Source: JAGWBD01 sp965220615 (GTDB taxonomy: Bacteria > Chloroflexota > Anaerolineae > Aggregatilineales > Phototrophicaceae). Taken from it: a DNA stretch of 64,000 nt. Numbering within the stretch: the first letter of the stretch is position 1; each line of letters opens with the position of its first letter. The position numbers were made by a program, and so were the translations under genes. This document shows positions 37,739-45,376 of the stretch, piece by piece. Under the pieces are notes generated by a model, which saw only the letters and a list, made by a program, of their open reading frames with translations, did not search any database and was not told the origin of the DNA. Location of the stretch: contig CBDCQL010000002.1 in the NCBI GenBank assembly GCA_965220615.1, positions 1,364,001 to 1,428,000 on the forward strand, in the 5' to 3' direction.

Positions 37739-38848
37739 TTACCGGGGAATGGACAACATGCGGTCCAGTGCCAGGCGGGCGTTGTGCTGAACGTCGTCGG
37801 GGACCGTGATCTGGTTGATGACACGGCCTTCCACAAGGTTCTCCAGCACTTCCGCCAGGTCCAGCGGGCTGATGCGGTACATCGTGCTGCACAGGCAGGA
37901 AAAGGGCGAAAGCAACTGCACCATGCGGTCAGGGTGGTCGTTTTTGAGTCGGTTGACCATGTGCATTTCAGTACCCACCGCCCACTTGCTGCCGGGTTCC
38001 GCTGACTCGACCGTCCGAATAATGGACGCAGTCGAGCCCACGAAATCGGCTTTTTCAACCACCTCCATCATGCATTCCGGGTGCACGATGATGTTGATGT
38101 CCGGGTGGTGACGGCGCCAAAGGTCTACGTGCTCCGGGCGGAATTGCTGGTGAACACTGCAGTGTCCCTGCCAGAGCAATACCCTGGCGTTCAGGATTTG
38201 CTCGTCGCTGAGGCCGCCGTAGGGCTCGAAGGGGTTCCAGAGCACCATTTCGTCCAGCGGGATGCCCATGTCCCGGCCTGTGTTGCGTCCCAAATGCTGG
38301 TCCGGGAAAAAGAACACCTTGTCGCGTTCGGCAAGGGCCATCTCCATCGCGCCCCGCGCGTTGGAAGACGTGCAGACCGTGCCACCAAATTCACCCACAA
38401 AGGCTTTCAGGTTTGCTGCACTGTTGATGTAGGTCACGGGCATGATGCGGCTGGCGGGGTCGTCCATCAGCACGTCGCCCAGTTCCTCCCATGCGCCGAG
38501 CACCTGCTCAAGATTGGCCATGTCCGCCATGCTGCAGCCCGCCTTCATGTTGGGCAGGATGACCACCTGGTCCTCACGACCCAGGATCACGGCGCTTTCC
38601 GCCATGAAGTGCACACCGGCGAAGACGATAACCTTCGCGCTGACGCGCGCCCCTTCCACGCTCAACTGGTAGCTGTCGCCGACAAAGTCCGCGAATTGCA
38701 CGACCTCGTCACGCTGGTAATGGTGGCCCAAAATGACCACTTCGTCACCCAGAATGGCGCGAGCCTTGCGGATGCGCTCCTGCGCGACGGCCTCCTGCTC
38801 TATGAGCGTTTCTTCTGCGGTCGGGTCCGCAATCATTAACTGATCCAT
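37739..38848 (-). CDS. nadA: Quinolinate synthase
   Basis: A [4Fe-4S] enzyme condensing iminoaspartate and dihydroxyacetone phosphate to quinolinate. 369 residues. LGHHYQRDEVVQFADFVGDS, the cysteines in NMKAGCSMADM, IVHPECMMEV and SPFSCLCSTMYR, and TVCTSSNA match the family. ATG 38848 overlaps the end of nadC by 13 nt. Confidence 0.97.
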   Translation of the reverse strand: MDQLMIADPTAEETLIEQEAVAQERIRKARAILGDEVVILGHHYQRDEVVQFADFVGDSYQLSVEGARVSAKVIVFAGVHFMAESAVILGREDQVVILPNMKAGCSMADMANLEQVLGAWEELGDVLMDDPASRIMPVTYINSAANLKAFVGEFGGTVCTSSNARGAMEMALAERDKVFFFPDQHLGRNTGRDMGIPLDEMVLWNPFEPYGGLSDEQILNARVLLWQGHCSVHQQFRPEHVDLWRRHHPDINIIVHPECMMEVVEKADFVGSTASIIRTVESAEPGSKWAVGTEMHMVNRLKNDHPDRMVQLLSPFSCLCSTMYRISPLDLAEVLENLVEGRVINQITVPDDVQHNARLALDRMLSIPR

Positions 38849-39717
38849 GTCGCCTCTCCGTTCGTGAGAATTCTCATCGAACAGTCCAGCGCCGGCGCCG
38901 AGTGAGTCAGCGCGCCGACACTAATGAAATCCACTCCCGTCGCCGCCACCGCCGGGACTCTCTCCAGAGTCATGTTGCCGGATGCTTCCAGCGGCACGCG
39001 ACCATCGCTCCGCACGACCGCTTCACGCAGGTCGCCCAGGGACATATTGTCCAGCAAAATGCGCTGCGGCGCCAGCCCCAGCGCTTCCTCAAGTTGGGGC
39101 AGACGCTCGACCTCAATGATGACCGGCAGGCCCTCCGCCGCCGAGCAGGCCCGTACGCGCAACAGGGCAGCCGTGATGCCACCGGCCGCGGCGATGTGGT
39201 TCTCCTTGATCAGCAGCGCGTCATGCAAACCAAGGCGATGGTTGCTGCCCCCACCCATCAGCACTGCATATTTCTCAAGCCGGCGCCAGCCAGGGGTAGT
39301 CTTGCGCGTATCAAGAATCGTGGCCCCGGTGCCGGCCACCGCATCGACAAAACGTCGAGTCATGGTGGCAATCCCGCTAAGGTGTTGCAGGAAATTCAAC
39401 GCAGTACGTTCGGCGCCCAGCAGCGTTACCGCCCGGCCCTCAATTTCACACAGCGTCTCCCCTGCTGACACCTGCTCGCCATCACCCCTGATCATGCGGA
39501 CACGGACCCTCGCATCCAGCTCACTGAACACCCGGGCGACCAGAGGCAGGCCCGCCAGCACACCTTCGGTCCTGGCCAGTATCCGGGCCCTTGCCCGTTT
39601 GCCGGACGAAAGCGTCGCCAGGGAAGTCACGTCGCCACGCTCGCCGAGGTCTTCGGCAAGCGCCAGACGTATCAGGTCGCCAGAGCAGTCCACGACGGTC
39701 ATGCATGCGTCCTGCAT
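38836..39717 (-). CDS. nadC: Nicotinate-nucleotide diphosphorylase (carboxylating)
   Basis: Turns quinolinate and PRPP into nicotinate mononucleotide. 293 residues from ATG 39717. LAEDLGERGDVTSLATL, NFLQHLSGIATMTRRFVDAV, ILDTRKTTPGWRRLEKYAVLMGG, NHRLGLHDALLIKENHI and VDFISVGALTHSAPALD are the family signature. ATG 39702 is a possible later start. A promoter (-35 TTGACC 39755-39750, 17-nt spacer, -10 TATCCC 39732-39727) lies nine bases before ATG 39717. First gene of nadC-nadA-nadB-nifS-argG-argH. Confidence 0.95.
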   Translation of the reverse strand: MQDACMTVVDCSGDLIRLALAEDLGERGDVTSLATLSSGKRARARILARTEGVLAGLPLVARVFSELDARVRVRMIRGDGEQVSAGETLCEIEGRAVTLLGAERTALNFLQHLSGIATMTRRFVDAVAGTGATILDTRKTTPGWRRLEKYAVLMGGGSNHRLGLHDALLIKENHIAAAGGITAALLRVRACSAAEGLPVIIEVERLPQLEEALGLAPQRILLDNMSLGDLREAVVRSDGRVPLEASGNMTLERVPAVAATGVDFISVGALTHSAPALDCSMRILTNGEATWIS

Positions 39718-39809
39718 GGAAATGACGGGATATGGTGTGCGTTGCGGCCGGTCAAGACCTGACTCAATCCTATTCCCTGTCCCTGACACTGTCAAGCAGG
39801 CGGGCTACC

Positions 39810-41303
39810 TCACAACGCCAGATGACGCAGCACGTCCCGCGTCACACGCATTGCGCCGGAAACAACGCCGGCCGTCGACTGTCCGGGAAAAACGGAGTCC
39901 CCAACAAGGCGCAGGTTTCGCAGGCCGCTGCGCGGTCCGCGCGCCTCCAGGAGCGACGTGACCGGGAAGCCGCCCACTAGTCCCATATGCCGGCCGGTGT
40001 AGTACTGCCAGGTCAGTGGCGTTCCTGCCAACTGTACTCGTATCCCCTCGCGGAAGCCGGGCACGGCGCGTTCCATGTTCCGCAACATCCGCTCGACGTA
40101 TTCGGCCTTGCGCGCCTCATAGACCGCCGGGTCCGCCTGAAACTGGTCCTGCCAGTCCGTCGCCCGCGTGTGCGTGGAGACCGTCAGCGCGCGGCAGCCC
40201 TCCGGCGCGCGCGATGTATCCCGGTGTGGTGAAATCGAAATGAAGAGGCTGTTCCCCTCGCCCAGGGGCTCATCCAGGCTGGTCACCACCTGATGATGGT
40301 CCGCCGCGCCCTCCGGCAGAAAGCGCTGGTCCAGCCCCAGATGCAGCACGAAGGCGCCCCAGCCCGGTTTGCGTGACCGTGCTTCCCGCCTGAGTCGTTG
40401 CGGAGCCGATTCTCCCAGCAGCCTGGCCAGGTTCCAGGGTGTGACGTTGGCGACGATGAAATCCGCAGGAAGGTGAATGCCGGAGCGACGACGACGGCCA
40501 CTTCGCACGATGACGCCCGTCGCCAATCCCCCGTGGGCGACGATACGCGTCACCTGCTGCCTCAGCAGCAATTTGCCACCGAGCTGCTGCAATCGGCGGG
40601 CCAGGGTCTGCGCCAGCGCGCCCATGCCTCCTTCCACCTGCATGGTGCCCTGACGCGCCAGGTCCAACGCGGTCGCCCCCCACAGGGCGTTCACCTGGTC
40701 GCTGGTGGTTTGGGCTGATATGAGCAGTTGCGCATCCACCAACCGGCGAAACTCCCGGTCTTCATGCGGCAGGTCGCGCGCCATCCAGTCCGCGACGCTG
40801 CGGAAAGCGAAAGGCCAGTGGCGCAGGCCCTCGGGCGCGTGCCGCCAGAACGTGCCAGCCAGTCGCATCCATTCATGCCTGTCCGCCGGGGGCCATGGCA
40901 GGCCCCCGGCGCCAAGCTTCCAGCCAAGCGAGGCCAGTTCGCGTTGCCGTGTCCAAAATGCTGCGCTATGGGGAAAGGCCTGCAACAGGGCTTCCCGGTC
41001 CTGGCCGAAGACGACGCTGCGCCCGGGCAGATGCACAACCCAGGCCGGTTCCTGCGGGCGCACGGGCCATTCGATGTCCAGCATGCGGGCGAGTTGCTCA
41101 TGCGGACCGCCGGGCTGAAAGCCACCAGCGATCGTGGCGCCGGCATCAAAACGGTAGCCCTTGTGAAAGAAGGTGCCGGCGCAGCCGCCGGGGTACACGT
41201 GGGCCTCAAGCACCGTCACCTCGCAGCCGGCGCGCGCCAGCAGGGCGGCCGTCGCCAGGCCGCCGATTCCCGCGCCAATGACCAGGACGTGGGCTGCGCT
41301 CAG
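39810..41303 (-). CDS. CrtI/CrtISO-family FAD-dependent oxidoreductase (carotenoid desaturase/isomerase-like), CTG start
   Basis: A 497-residue flavoprotein. The dinucleotide motif HVLVIGAGIGGLATAALLAR comes at residues about 5-24, and EAHVYPGGCAGTF completes the FAD site. The C-terminal RLVGDSVFPGQSTAGVVSGAM is typical of phytoene desaturase/carotenoid isomerase relatives. No ATG, GTG or TTG lies between the preceding in-frame stop (TGA near 41374) and the Rossmann motif, so the first usable codon appears to be CTG 41303. It forms a CTGA overlap with the preceding SRPBCC gene and has GGAAG seven bases upstream. Starting at GTG 41219 would delete the FAD motif. Substrate is unknown; no other carotenoid genes are nearby. 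Confidence 0.85.
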   Translation of the reverse strand: MSAAHVLVIGAGIGGLATAALLARAGCEVTVLEAHVYPGGCAGTFFHKGYRFDAGATIAGGFQPGGPHEQLARMLDIEWPVRPQEPAWVVHLPGRSVVFGQDREALLQAFPHSAAFWTRQRELASLGWKLGAGGLPWPPADRHEWMRLAGTFWRHAPEGLRHWPFAFRSVADWMARDLPHEDREFRRLVDAQLLISAQTTSDQVNALWGATALDLARQGTMQVEGGMGALAQTLARRLQQLGGKLLLRQQVTRIVAHGGLATGVIVRSGRRRRSGIHLPADFIVANVTPWNLARLLGESAPQRLRREARSRKPGWGAFVLHLGLDQRFLPEGAADHHQVVTSLDEPLGEGNSLFISISPHRDTSRAPEGCRALTVSTHTRATDWQDQFQADPAVYEARKAEYVERMLRNMERAVPGFREGIRVQLAGTPLTWQYYTGRHMGLVGGFPVTSLLEARGPRSGLRNLRLVGDSVFPGQSTAGVVSGAMRVTRDVLRHLAL

Positions 41304-41773
41304 GACGAGACTTCCAGTGCCACACGCGTGCGCCAGTGGCGATAGCGAAAGAGGAGCGACAGCGCCGGCCCGTCAAAGAGGAGCCGCGTCAGTAACCCGC
41401 GCCAGCCGGGTCGATGCTGCAGGGAAATGCGGTCGATCAGGGCGACACCTTCTTCCAGGGGCTCGAAAATGTGTTGATGTTCCCAATGCGCCAGCGGCCC
41501 GTCGACCAGCCGGTCCGTGAATGAACAGGCCGTCGGGCCGGGTTCATGGCGCGCCCGCCAACGTAACGAAAACGGACCCGGCCCCATACGAAAAACGACG
41601 TCCCCCGCAGTGAGCGAAGTTCGCTCATCGCTTTCCAGTCTCATCTGCAGGAAGGGCGGAGTCAGGCGCTGCAAGGCGCGCGGGTCTTCGTGAAACGCCT
41701 GCAGCGACTGCAGGTCACCGCGCATCTCGCTGCGGCGAATAAATTGCCTGCGTCCGTCTGCGAACAGCTTCAT
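41300..41773 (-). CDS. SRPBCC-superfamily protein (cyclase/dehydrase-like)
   Basis: 157 residues from ATG 41773. A START-like hydrophobic-cavity fold is suggested by RSEMRGDLQSLQAFHEDPRALQRLTPPF near the start, RARHEPGPTACSFTDRLVDGPLAHWEHQHIFEPL in the middle and a C-terminal helix with FDGPALSLLFRYRHWRT. Such proteins bind small hydrophobic ligands; some are polyketide cyclases. The stop overlaps the start of the CrtI-like gene by four bases, so the two probably work together, perhaps on an isoprenoid, which is inferred. Confidence 0.8.
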   Translation of the reverse strand: MKLFADGRRQFIRRSEMRGDLQSLQAFHEDPRALQRLTPPFLQMRLESDERTSLTAGDVVFRMGPGPFSLRWRARHEPGPTACSFTDRLVDGPLAHWEHQHIFEPLEEGVALIDRISLQHRPGWRGLLTRLLFDGPALSLLFRYRHWRTRVALEVSS

Positions 41774-41858
41774 GATAAACTCGCATGCACAAGTGTGAAC
41801 CTTTCGTTCATTTTAGGCGTAGTTGGGCATGACTGGAATTCGTCGAAGGAGCCTGCTC

Positions 41859-43160
41859 ATGATTTTCACATTTCGGAGTGCCTTGTTGCTGGTGTTGTTG
41901 CTCGTAATGGCCGGAGTTGCACAGGCCGACTTTCACGACGTTGTCTTCTGCGGAGATCTGACGGAAACGGACTGCGCCCTGCTCATACAGGCCAATGAGA
42001 ATTCTGCTGGTCAGACGGCGGGCACCTACAGCCTGGATTTGGACCTGGACCTGCAGGACTTCGGGACTGGTCCAACGGGAACACCCGGCGACTATGGCAT
42101 CTCGCTGGACGTGGACACGGTCTGGAGTGGCGACCTGTCCGCCTTCGAAACCTTCGGGCTGGAATCCATGAGCATGATGGCCGATCCGGAGGCAATGGTT
42201 GTCATGCTGGGCGAGCTGCTGTCACAAGTCAGCGGCAGCGCCACTTTGACCCTGGCGGCGCCGCAGGGCTTGCCCAGCGTACCTGAAGACGAAATCCCGG
42301 CGGCGCTCATGACCGGCGTGACCATGGAAATGCGCCTGGTGGACGGCCATGCCTACCTTGACCTGTCCAGCCTGGCCACGATCATGGCGGCGGACGACGG
42401 CGTCCCGAGCGGCTGGTTTGGCTTCCACATCATGGACCTGTTGGAAACAATGCTGGAGTCCGGCATGATGGGCATGGAAGGTCTGCCGGACGGTGGGGCG
42501 AAATCCGCCTCCGCCGACAGTACGGACATTCAAGAGAAATTGGCAGCGACGGAAGCAAAGTTGGACTCCAACTTGATGAACAGGGAAATGAAAGCCGAAC
42601 TGGACGAGGGGGCAGAATCCACCACCGCCGACAGCGCGTACATGAAGCAGGAAATGGCGGCGATGGAAGCGATGTTGGCTGACTGGACCGACCCGGAATT
42701 CCTGGGGGCCTTCATCGCAGTGGAACGCCTGCAGGACCAAATTGTAGAGGGCCGGGGCGTCGCGGTCTTCCACACAAACATCGATGTGTCAGCCCTGTTT
42801 GGCAGCCCTGAATTCCGGGAATTGATCATGGTCAGTGGTGAACTCGGTCAGGACGCAGTCGATGAAGGCGAAATGGCAATGGTGGACTTTATGCTTGGCA
42901 TGGTCGCAGACTCCATCGACGTTGAAGCCACGCAATTCATTGGCCTGGAAGACAGGTTGATCCTGCGTGAGGATACATCCGTGACCATGGACCTGGGGGC
43001 CATGATGAACCCCATGGGGGACTCCTCGGAAGCCATGACCTTCCTCGCCATCGACGCGCGCGTGGACTATGGCTATCCGGCCGAGCCACCTGTCATCACT
43101 GTGCCGGAAAACGCCTTCATCCTGTCTCCGGGCCTGCTGCTGGCCGGCGCCGACGCCTAG
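41859..43160 (+). CDS. Secreted methionine-rich protein of unknown function with internal 38-residue duplication
   Basis: 433 residues from ATG 41859, chosen for AAGGAG seven bases upstream. A signal peptide is clear (FRSALLLVLLLVMAGVAQA|D, cleavage near 23). The mature protein is acidic and rich in Met, with alternating hydrophobic stretches (SLDLDLDLQDFG, ISLDVDTVWSGDL, ATLTLAAPQG) suggesting a beta-rich lipoprotein-like fold. A helical insertion at about 211-286 consists of two diverged copies of a 38-residue unit (KSASADSTDIQEKLAATEAK against ESTTADSAYMKQEMAAMEAM). I do not recognise the family. It is divergent from the SRPBCC gene; a GC-rich hairpin follows. Confidence 0.75.
   Translation: MIFTFRSALLLVLLLVMAGVAQADFHDVVFCGDLTETDCALLIQANENSAGQTAGTYSLDLDLDLQDFGTGPTGTPGDYGISLDVDTVWSGDLSAFETFGLESMSMMADPEAMVVMLGELLSQVSGSATLTLAAPQGLPSVPEDEIPAALMTGVTMEMRLVDGHAYLDLSSLATIMAADDGVPSGWFGFHIMDLLETMLESGMMGMEGLPDGGAKSASADSTDIQEKLAATEAKLDSNLMNREMKAELDEGAESTTADSAYMKQEMAAMEAMLADWTDPEFLGAFIAVERLQDQIVEGRGVAVFHTNIDVSALFGSPEFRELIMVSGELGQDAVDEGEMAMVDFMLGMVADSIDVEATQFIGLEDRLILREDTSVTMDLGAMMNPMGDSSEAMTFLAIDARVDYGYPAEPPVITVPENAFILSPGLLLAGADA
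42489..42716 (+). repeat. Two-copy tandem duplication of 114 bp within the secreted protein gene
   Basis: Copy 1 spans 42489-42602 and copy 2 spans 42603-42716, both beginning GACG..GGGGC.GAATCC in frame. The two 38-codon units encode charged, coiled-coil-like segments with many identical positions, including TADS/SADS and MAAMEA/LAATEA. Confidence 0.7.
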
Positions 43161-43184
43161 AACAGACCCTTTATTGGACGGGTC

Positions 43185-43211
43185 GGGCGCACCCGGCGAA
43201 CGGGTGCGCCC
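43185..43211 (+). other. 11-bp GC-rich stem-loop after the secreted-protein gene
   Basis: GGGCGCACCCG (43185-43195) pairs perfectly with 43201-43211 around GCGAA. There is no T-tract, so termination is uncertain. It lies 24 nt after the stop and about 60 nt before larA. Confidence 0.6.
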
Positions 43212-43272
43212 GAAGCTGTCCTGCGTTACCATCCCCACCACTGTCGGATTGCCACTGACCACAGGGGAAGCC

Positions 43273-44550
43273 ATGTTGCAGGCCAGCTCGGTTGCGGCCA
43301 ACGACGACCTGCTCTCTGAAGACGACATCCGCAATACCCTGCACGAAGGTCTGGCCGGCCGCTACAGCGGCGCGCGCGTTCTGGCGCTGATCCCGGACCG
43401 TACGCGCACACTGCCCCTGCCCCTGCTCTTCCCCATGCTGGTGGAGTGCCTGTCCGACACGCGTCAACTGGATTTCATGGTCGCCCTCGGCACGCATCCC
43501 CCGCTGAGCCAGGCGGAGCTTTGCGCTCTGGTGGGCCTGACCACCGACCAGTACCAGGAACGGTTCTCCCACGTGAACCTGCTCAATCATGAATGGGACA
43601 ACCCCGTGGCCCTGACTGAACTGGGTGTCATCAGTGACGACCAGCTGCGCGAACTCTGCGGGCCCGCCTGGCATCACTCCCTGGGCGGTGACGTGCCGGT
43701 CAACCTCAATCGCGCGGTGCTGGACTACGACCACATTCTCATCGTCGGCCCCAGTTTCCCGCACGAAGTAGTCGGCATATCCGGCGGCGCCAAGTACCTT
43801 TTTCCTGGCATATCCGGTCCTGAGCTGATCAACCGTTTTCACTGGCTGGGCGCCCTCATCACCACCATGAAGATCATTGGCAAAAAAGACACGCCGGTGC
43901 GCGACATCATTCACCAGGCGGCGGAGTTCGTGCCAACTCCCCTGAGCCTGCTGGCGCTGGTCGTCGTGGGGGACGGCCTGGCCGGCATGTTCATCGGCGA
44001 CCATGTCCACGCCTGGGATGCGGCGGCCCGCCTGTCGCAGGAAAAACACATTCGACTCCTCGACCACCCCTACCCGCGCGTTCTCTCCTGGTGCCCTCCC
44101 ATGTATGACGAACTGTGGACCGGCGCCAAGGCCATGTACAAACTGGAGCCTGCCGTGGCCGAAGGCGGCGAACTTGTGATTTACGCCCCTCATCTGGACA
44201 CGGTCAGTGTGACCCACGGTCGTTACATCTACGAAGTCGGCTACCACGTGCTGCCCTGGTTCCTGCGGGACTGGTCGCGCTACGGCGACTACCCCACCAG
44301 CGTCATCGCCCACAGCACCCACGTAAAGGGCATCGGCAGGGTTAACGATGGTGTGGAAGAGCCACGAATTCAGGTCACCCTGTCGTCACGTATCCCGCGT
44401 GAGGACTGCGAAACGCTCAATCTGGGCTATCGGGACCCCGCCACCCTCGACCTGCAGGAGTGGCGTGAGCGGGATGACACCCTGTTTGTGCCAAAGGCCG
44501 GTGAAATCCTGTATCGGGTAAAGGATGACGTCAGCGCGGGCGCAGGATAG
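43273..44550 (+). CDS. LarA-family protein (lactate racemase/nickel-pincer epimerase-like)
   Basis: 425 residues from ATG 43273 (AGGGGAAG upstream). The DUF2088 N-terminal domain shows IPDRTRTLP, corresponding to the DxTRP-like motif, and VALGTHPPLS with its histidine. ISGGAKYLFPGISG keeps the lysine that covalently holds the nickel-pincer cofactor in lactate racemase. HPYPRVLSW and YAPHLDTVSVTHG follow in the C-terminal domain. The family epimerises or racemises hydroxy acids; lactate itself is not guaranteed. The cofactor genes larB, larC and larE are not in the window. The stop overlaps the next gene by 26 nt. Confidence 0.85.
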   Translation: MLQASSVAANDDLLSEDDIRNTLHEGLAGRYSGARVLALIPDRTRTLPLPLLFPMLVECLSDTRQLDFMVALGTHPPLSQAELCALVGLTTDQYQERFSHVNLLNHEWDNPVALTELGVISDDQLRELCGPAWHHSLGGDVPVNLNRAVLDYDHILIVGPSFPHEVVGISGGAKYLFPGISGPELINRFHWLGALITTMKIIGKKDTPVRDIIHQAAEFVPTPLSLLALVVVGDGLAGMFIGDHVHAWDAAARLSQEKHIRLLDHPYPRVLSWCPPMYDELWTGAKAMYKLEPAVAEGGELVIYAPHLDTVSVTHGRYIYEVGYHVLPWFLRDWSRYGDYPTSVIAHSTHVKGIGRVNDGVEEPRIQVTLSSRIPREDCETLNLGYRDPATLDLQEWRERDDTLFVPKAGEILYRVKDDVSAGAG

Positions 44551-45376
44551 ATCTCCACCAGTGCCCGATTTCAGCGTCGACGAACTGATCTCGGTCTGCA
44601 TCTCGCGTCAGGTCGAAGATGGCGAAGTGCTGGCCCAGGGCATCAATACGCCCCTGGTGCTGGCCGGTTTCATATTGGCGAAACTCACGCACGCGCCCAA
44701 CGTCCACTTCGCCTGCGCCATCGGTCAGTCACTTTGCCAGGACTGGGCGCCCCTGTCAGTGTCCCGCGTCGAGGACCTGTGGCTGGACAAATCCCTGCTC
44801 AACGTAGGCTTCGCCACAGCCGCCGCGGACCTGCTGCCAGGTTACCATCCCAAGGAATTCTTCCGACCGGCGCAGATCGATTCCGCCGGCAACAGCAACA
44901 ACCTCGCCATCGGCGCGGACTACCACAGACCGCGTTTGCAACTGCCGGGCAGTGGTGGCATCCCGGACGTGAGTCCCTTGGACCGGCCGCTTTATTTCTA
45001 CGTGCCGCGCCATTCCCGCGTGACCTTTGTGGAACGCTGTGATGTCGTCAGCGGCGTGGGCCACAGGCCCTGGCGCAAACCGGGAACGGGACCCCGTTAC
45101 CTGATCAGCGACCTCGGACAATTCGACTGGCACGAGGGACACATGCGTTTGACCAGCTGGCATCCGGGAGTCTCGCTGGAACGCATTCGTCGTCGAACGG
45201 GTTTTGCCCTGCCGCTGGCGCCCGACGCAGGCACGACCCCACCGCCGACGGCGGAAGAGTTACGCCTGCTGCGCGAGGAAATCGATCCCCTCGGCGTGCG
45301 GCGACTGGAAACGTTGGGCGGTGGCGCTCGCAAGGACCTGCTCAGGGCCATTCTTCAGGCGGAAGAAACCCTTTAG
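44525..45376 (+). CDS. CoA-transferase family I, beta-type subunit, without visible alpha partner
   Basis: 283 residues if started at ATG 44525; GTG 44561 (VPDFSVDELISVC) is an equally good start and matches family N-termini. FSVDELISVCISRQVEDGEVLAQGINTP, DVVSGVGHRPW, ISDLGQFDWHEGHMRLTSWHPGVSLERI and PTAEELRLLREEIDPLG are characteristic of glutaconate/3-oxoadipate-type CoA-transferase B subunits. An A subunit should be adjacent but is not; the preceding gene is larA. Hydroxyacid epimerisation followed by CoA activation is a plausible pairing, but inferred. The stop overlaps the convergent gene by four bases. Confidence 0.82.
   Translation: MTSARAQDRSPPVPDFSVDELISVCISRQVEDGEVLAQGINTPLVLAGFILAKLTHAPNVHFACAIGQSLCQDWAPLSVSRVEDLWLDKSLLNVGFATAAADLLPGYHPKEFFRPAQIDSAGNSNNLAIGADYHRPRLQLPGSGGIPDVSPLDRPLYFYVPRHSRVTFVERCDVVSGVGHRPWRKPGTGPRYLISDLGQFDWHEGHMRLTSWHPGVSLERIRRRTGFALPLAPDAGTTPPPTAEELRLLREEIDPLGVRRLETLGGGARKDLLRAILQAEETL

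Noticed and set aside
39810..41219. CrtI-like protein starting at GTG 41219, or an N-terminally truncated pseudogene
   Set aside because: The FAD-binding motif is intact in frame upstream, and a CTG with ribosome site and CTGA overlap explains the start.
43185..43211. Intrinsic terminator after the Met-rich protein gene
   Set aside because: The stem is strong but no T-tract follows, so it is listed only as a stem-loop.
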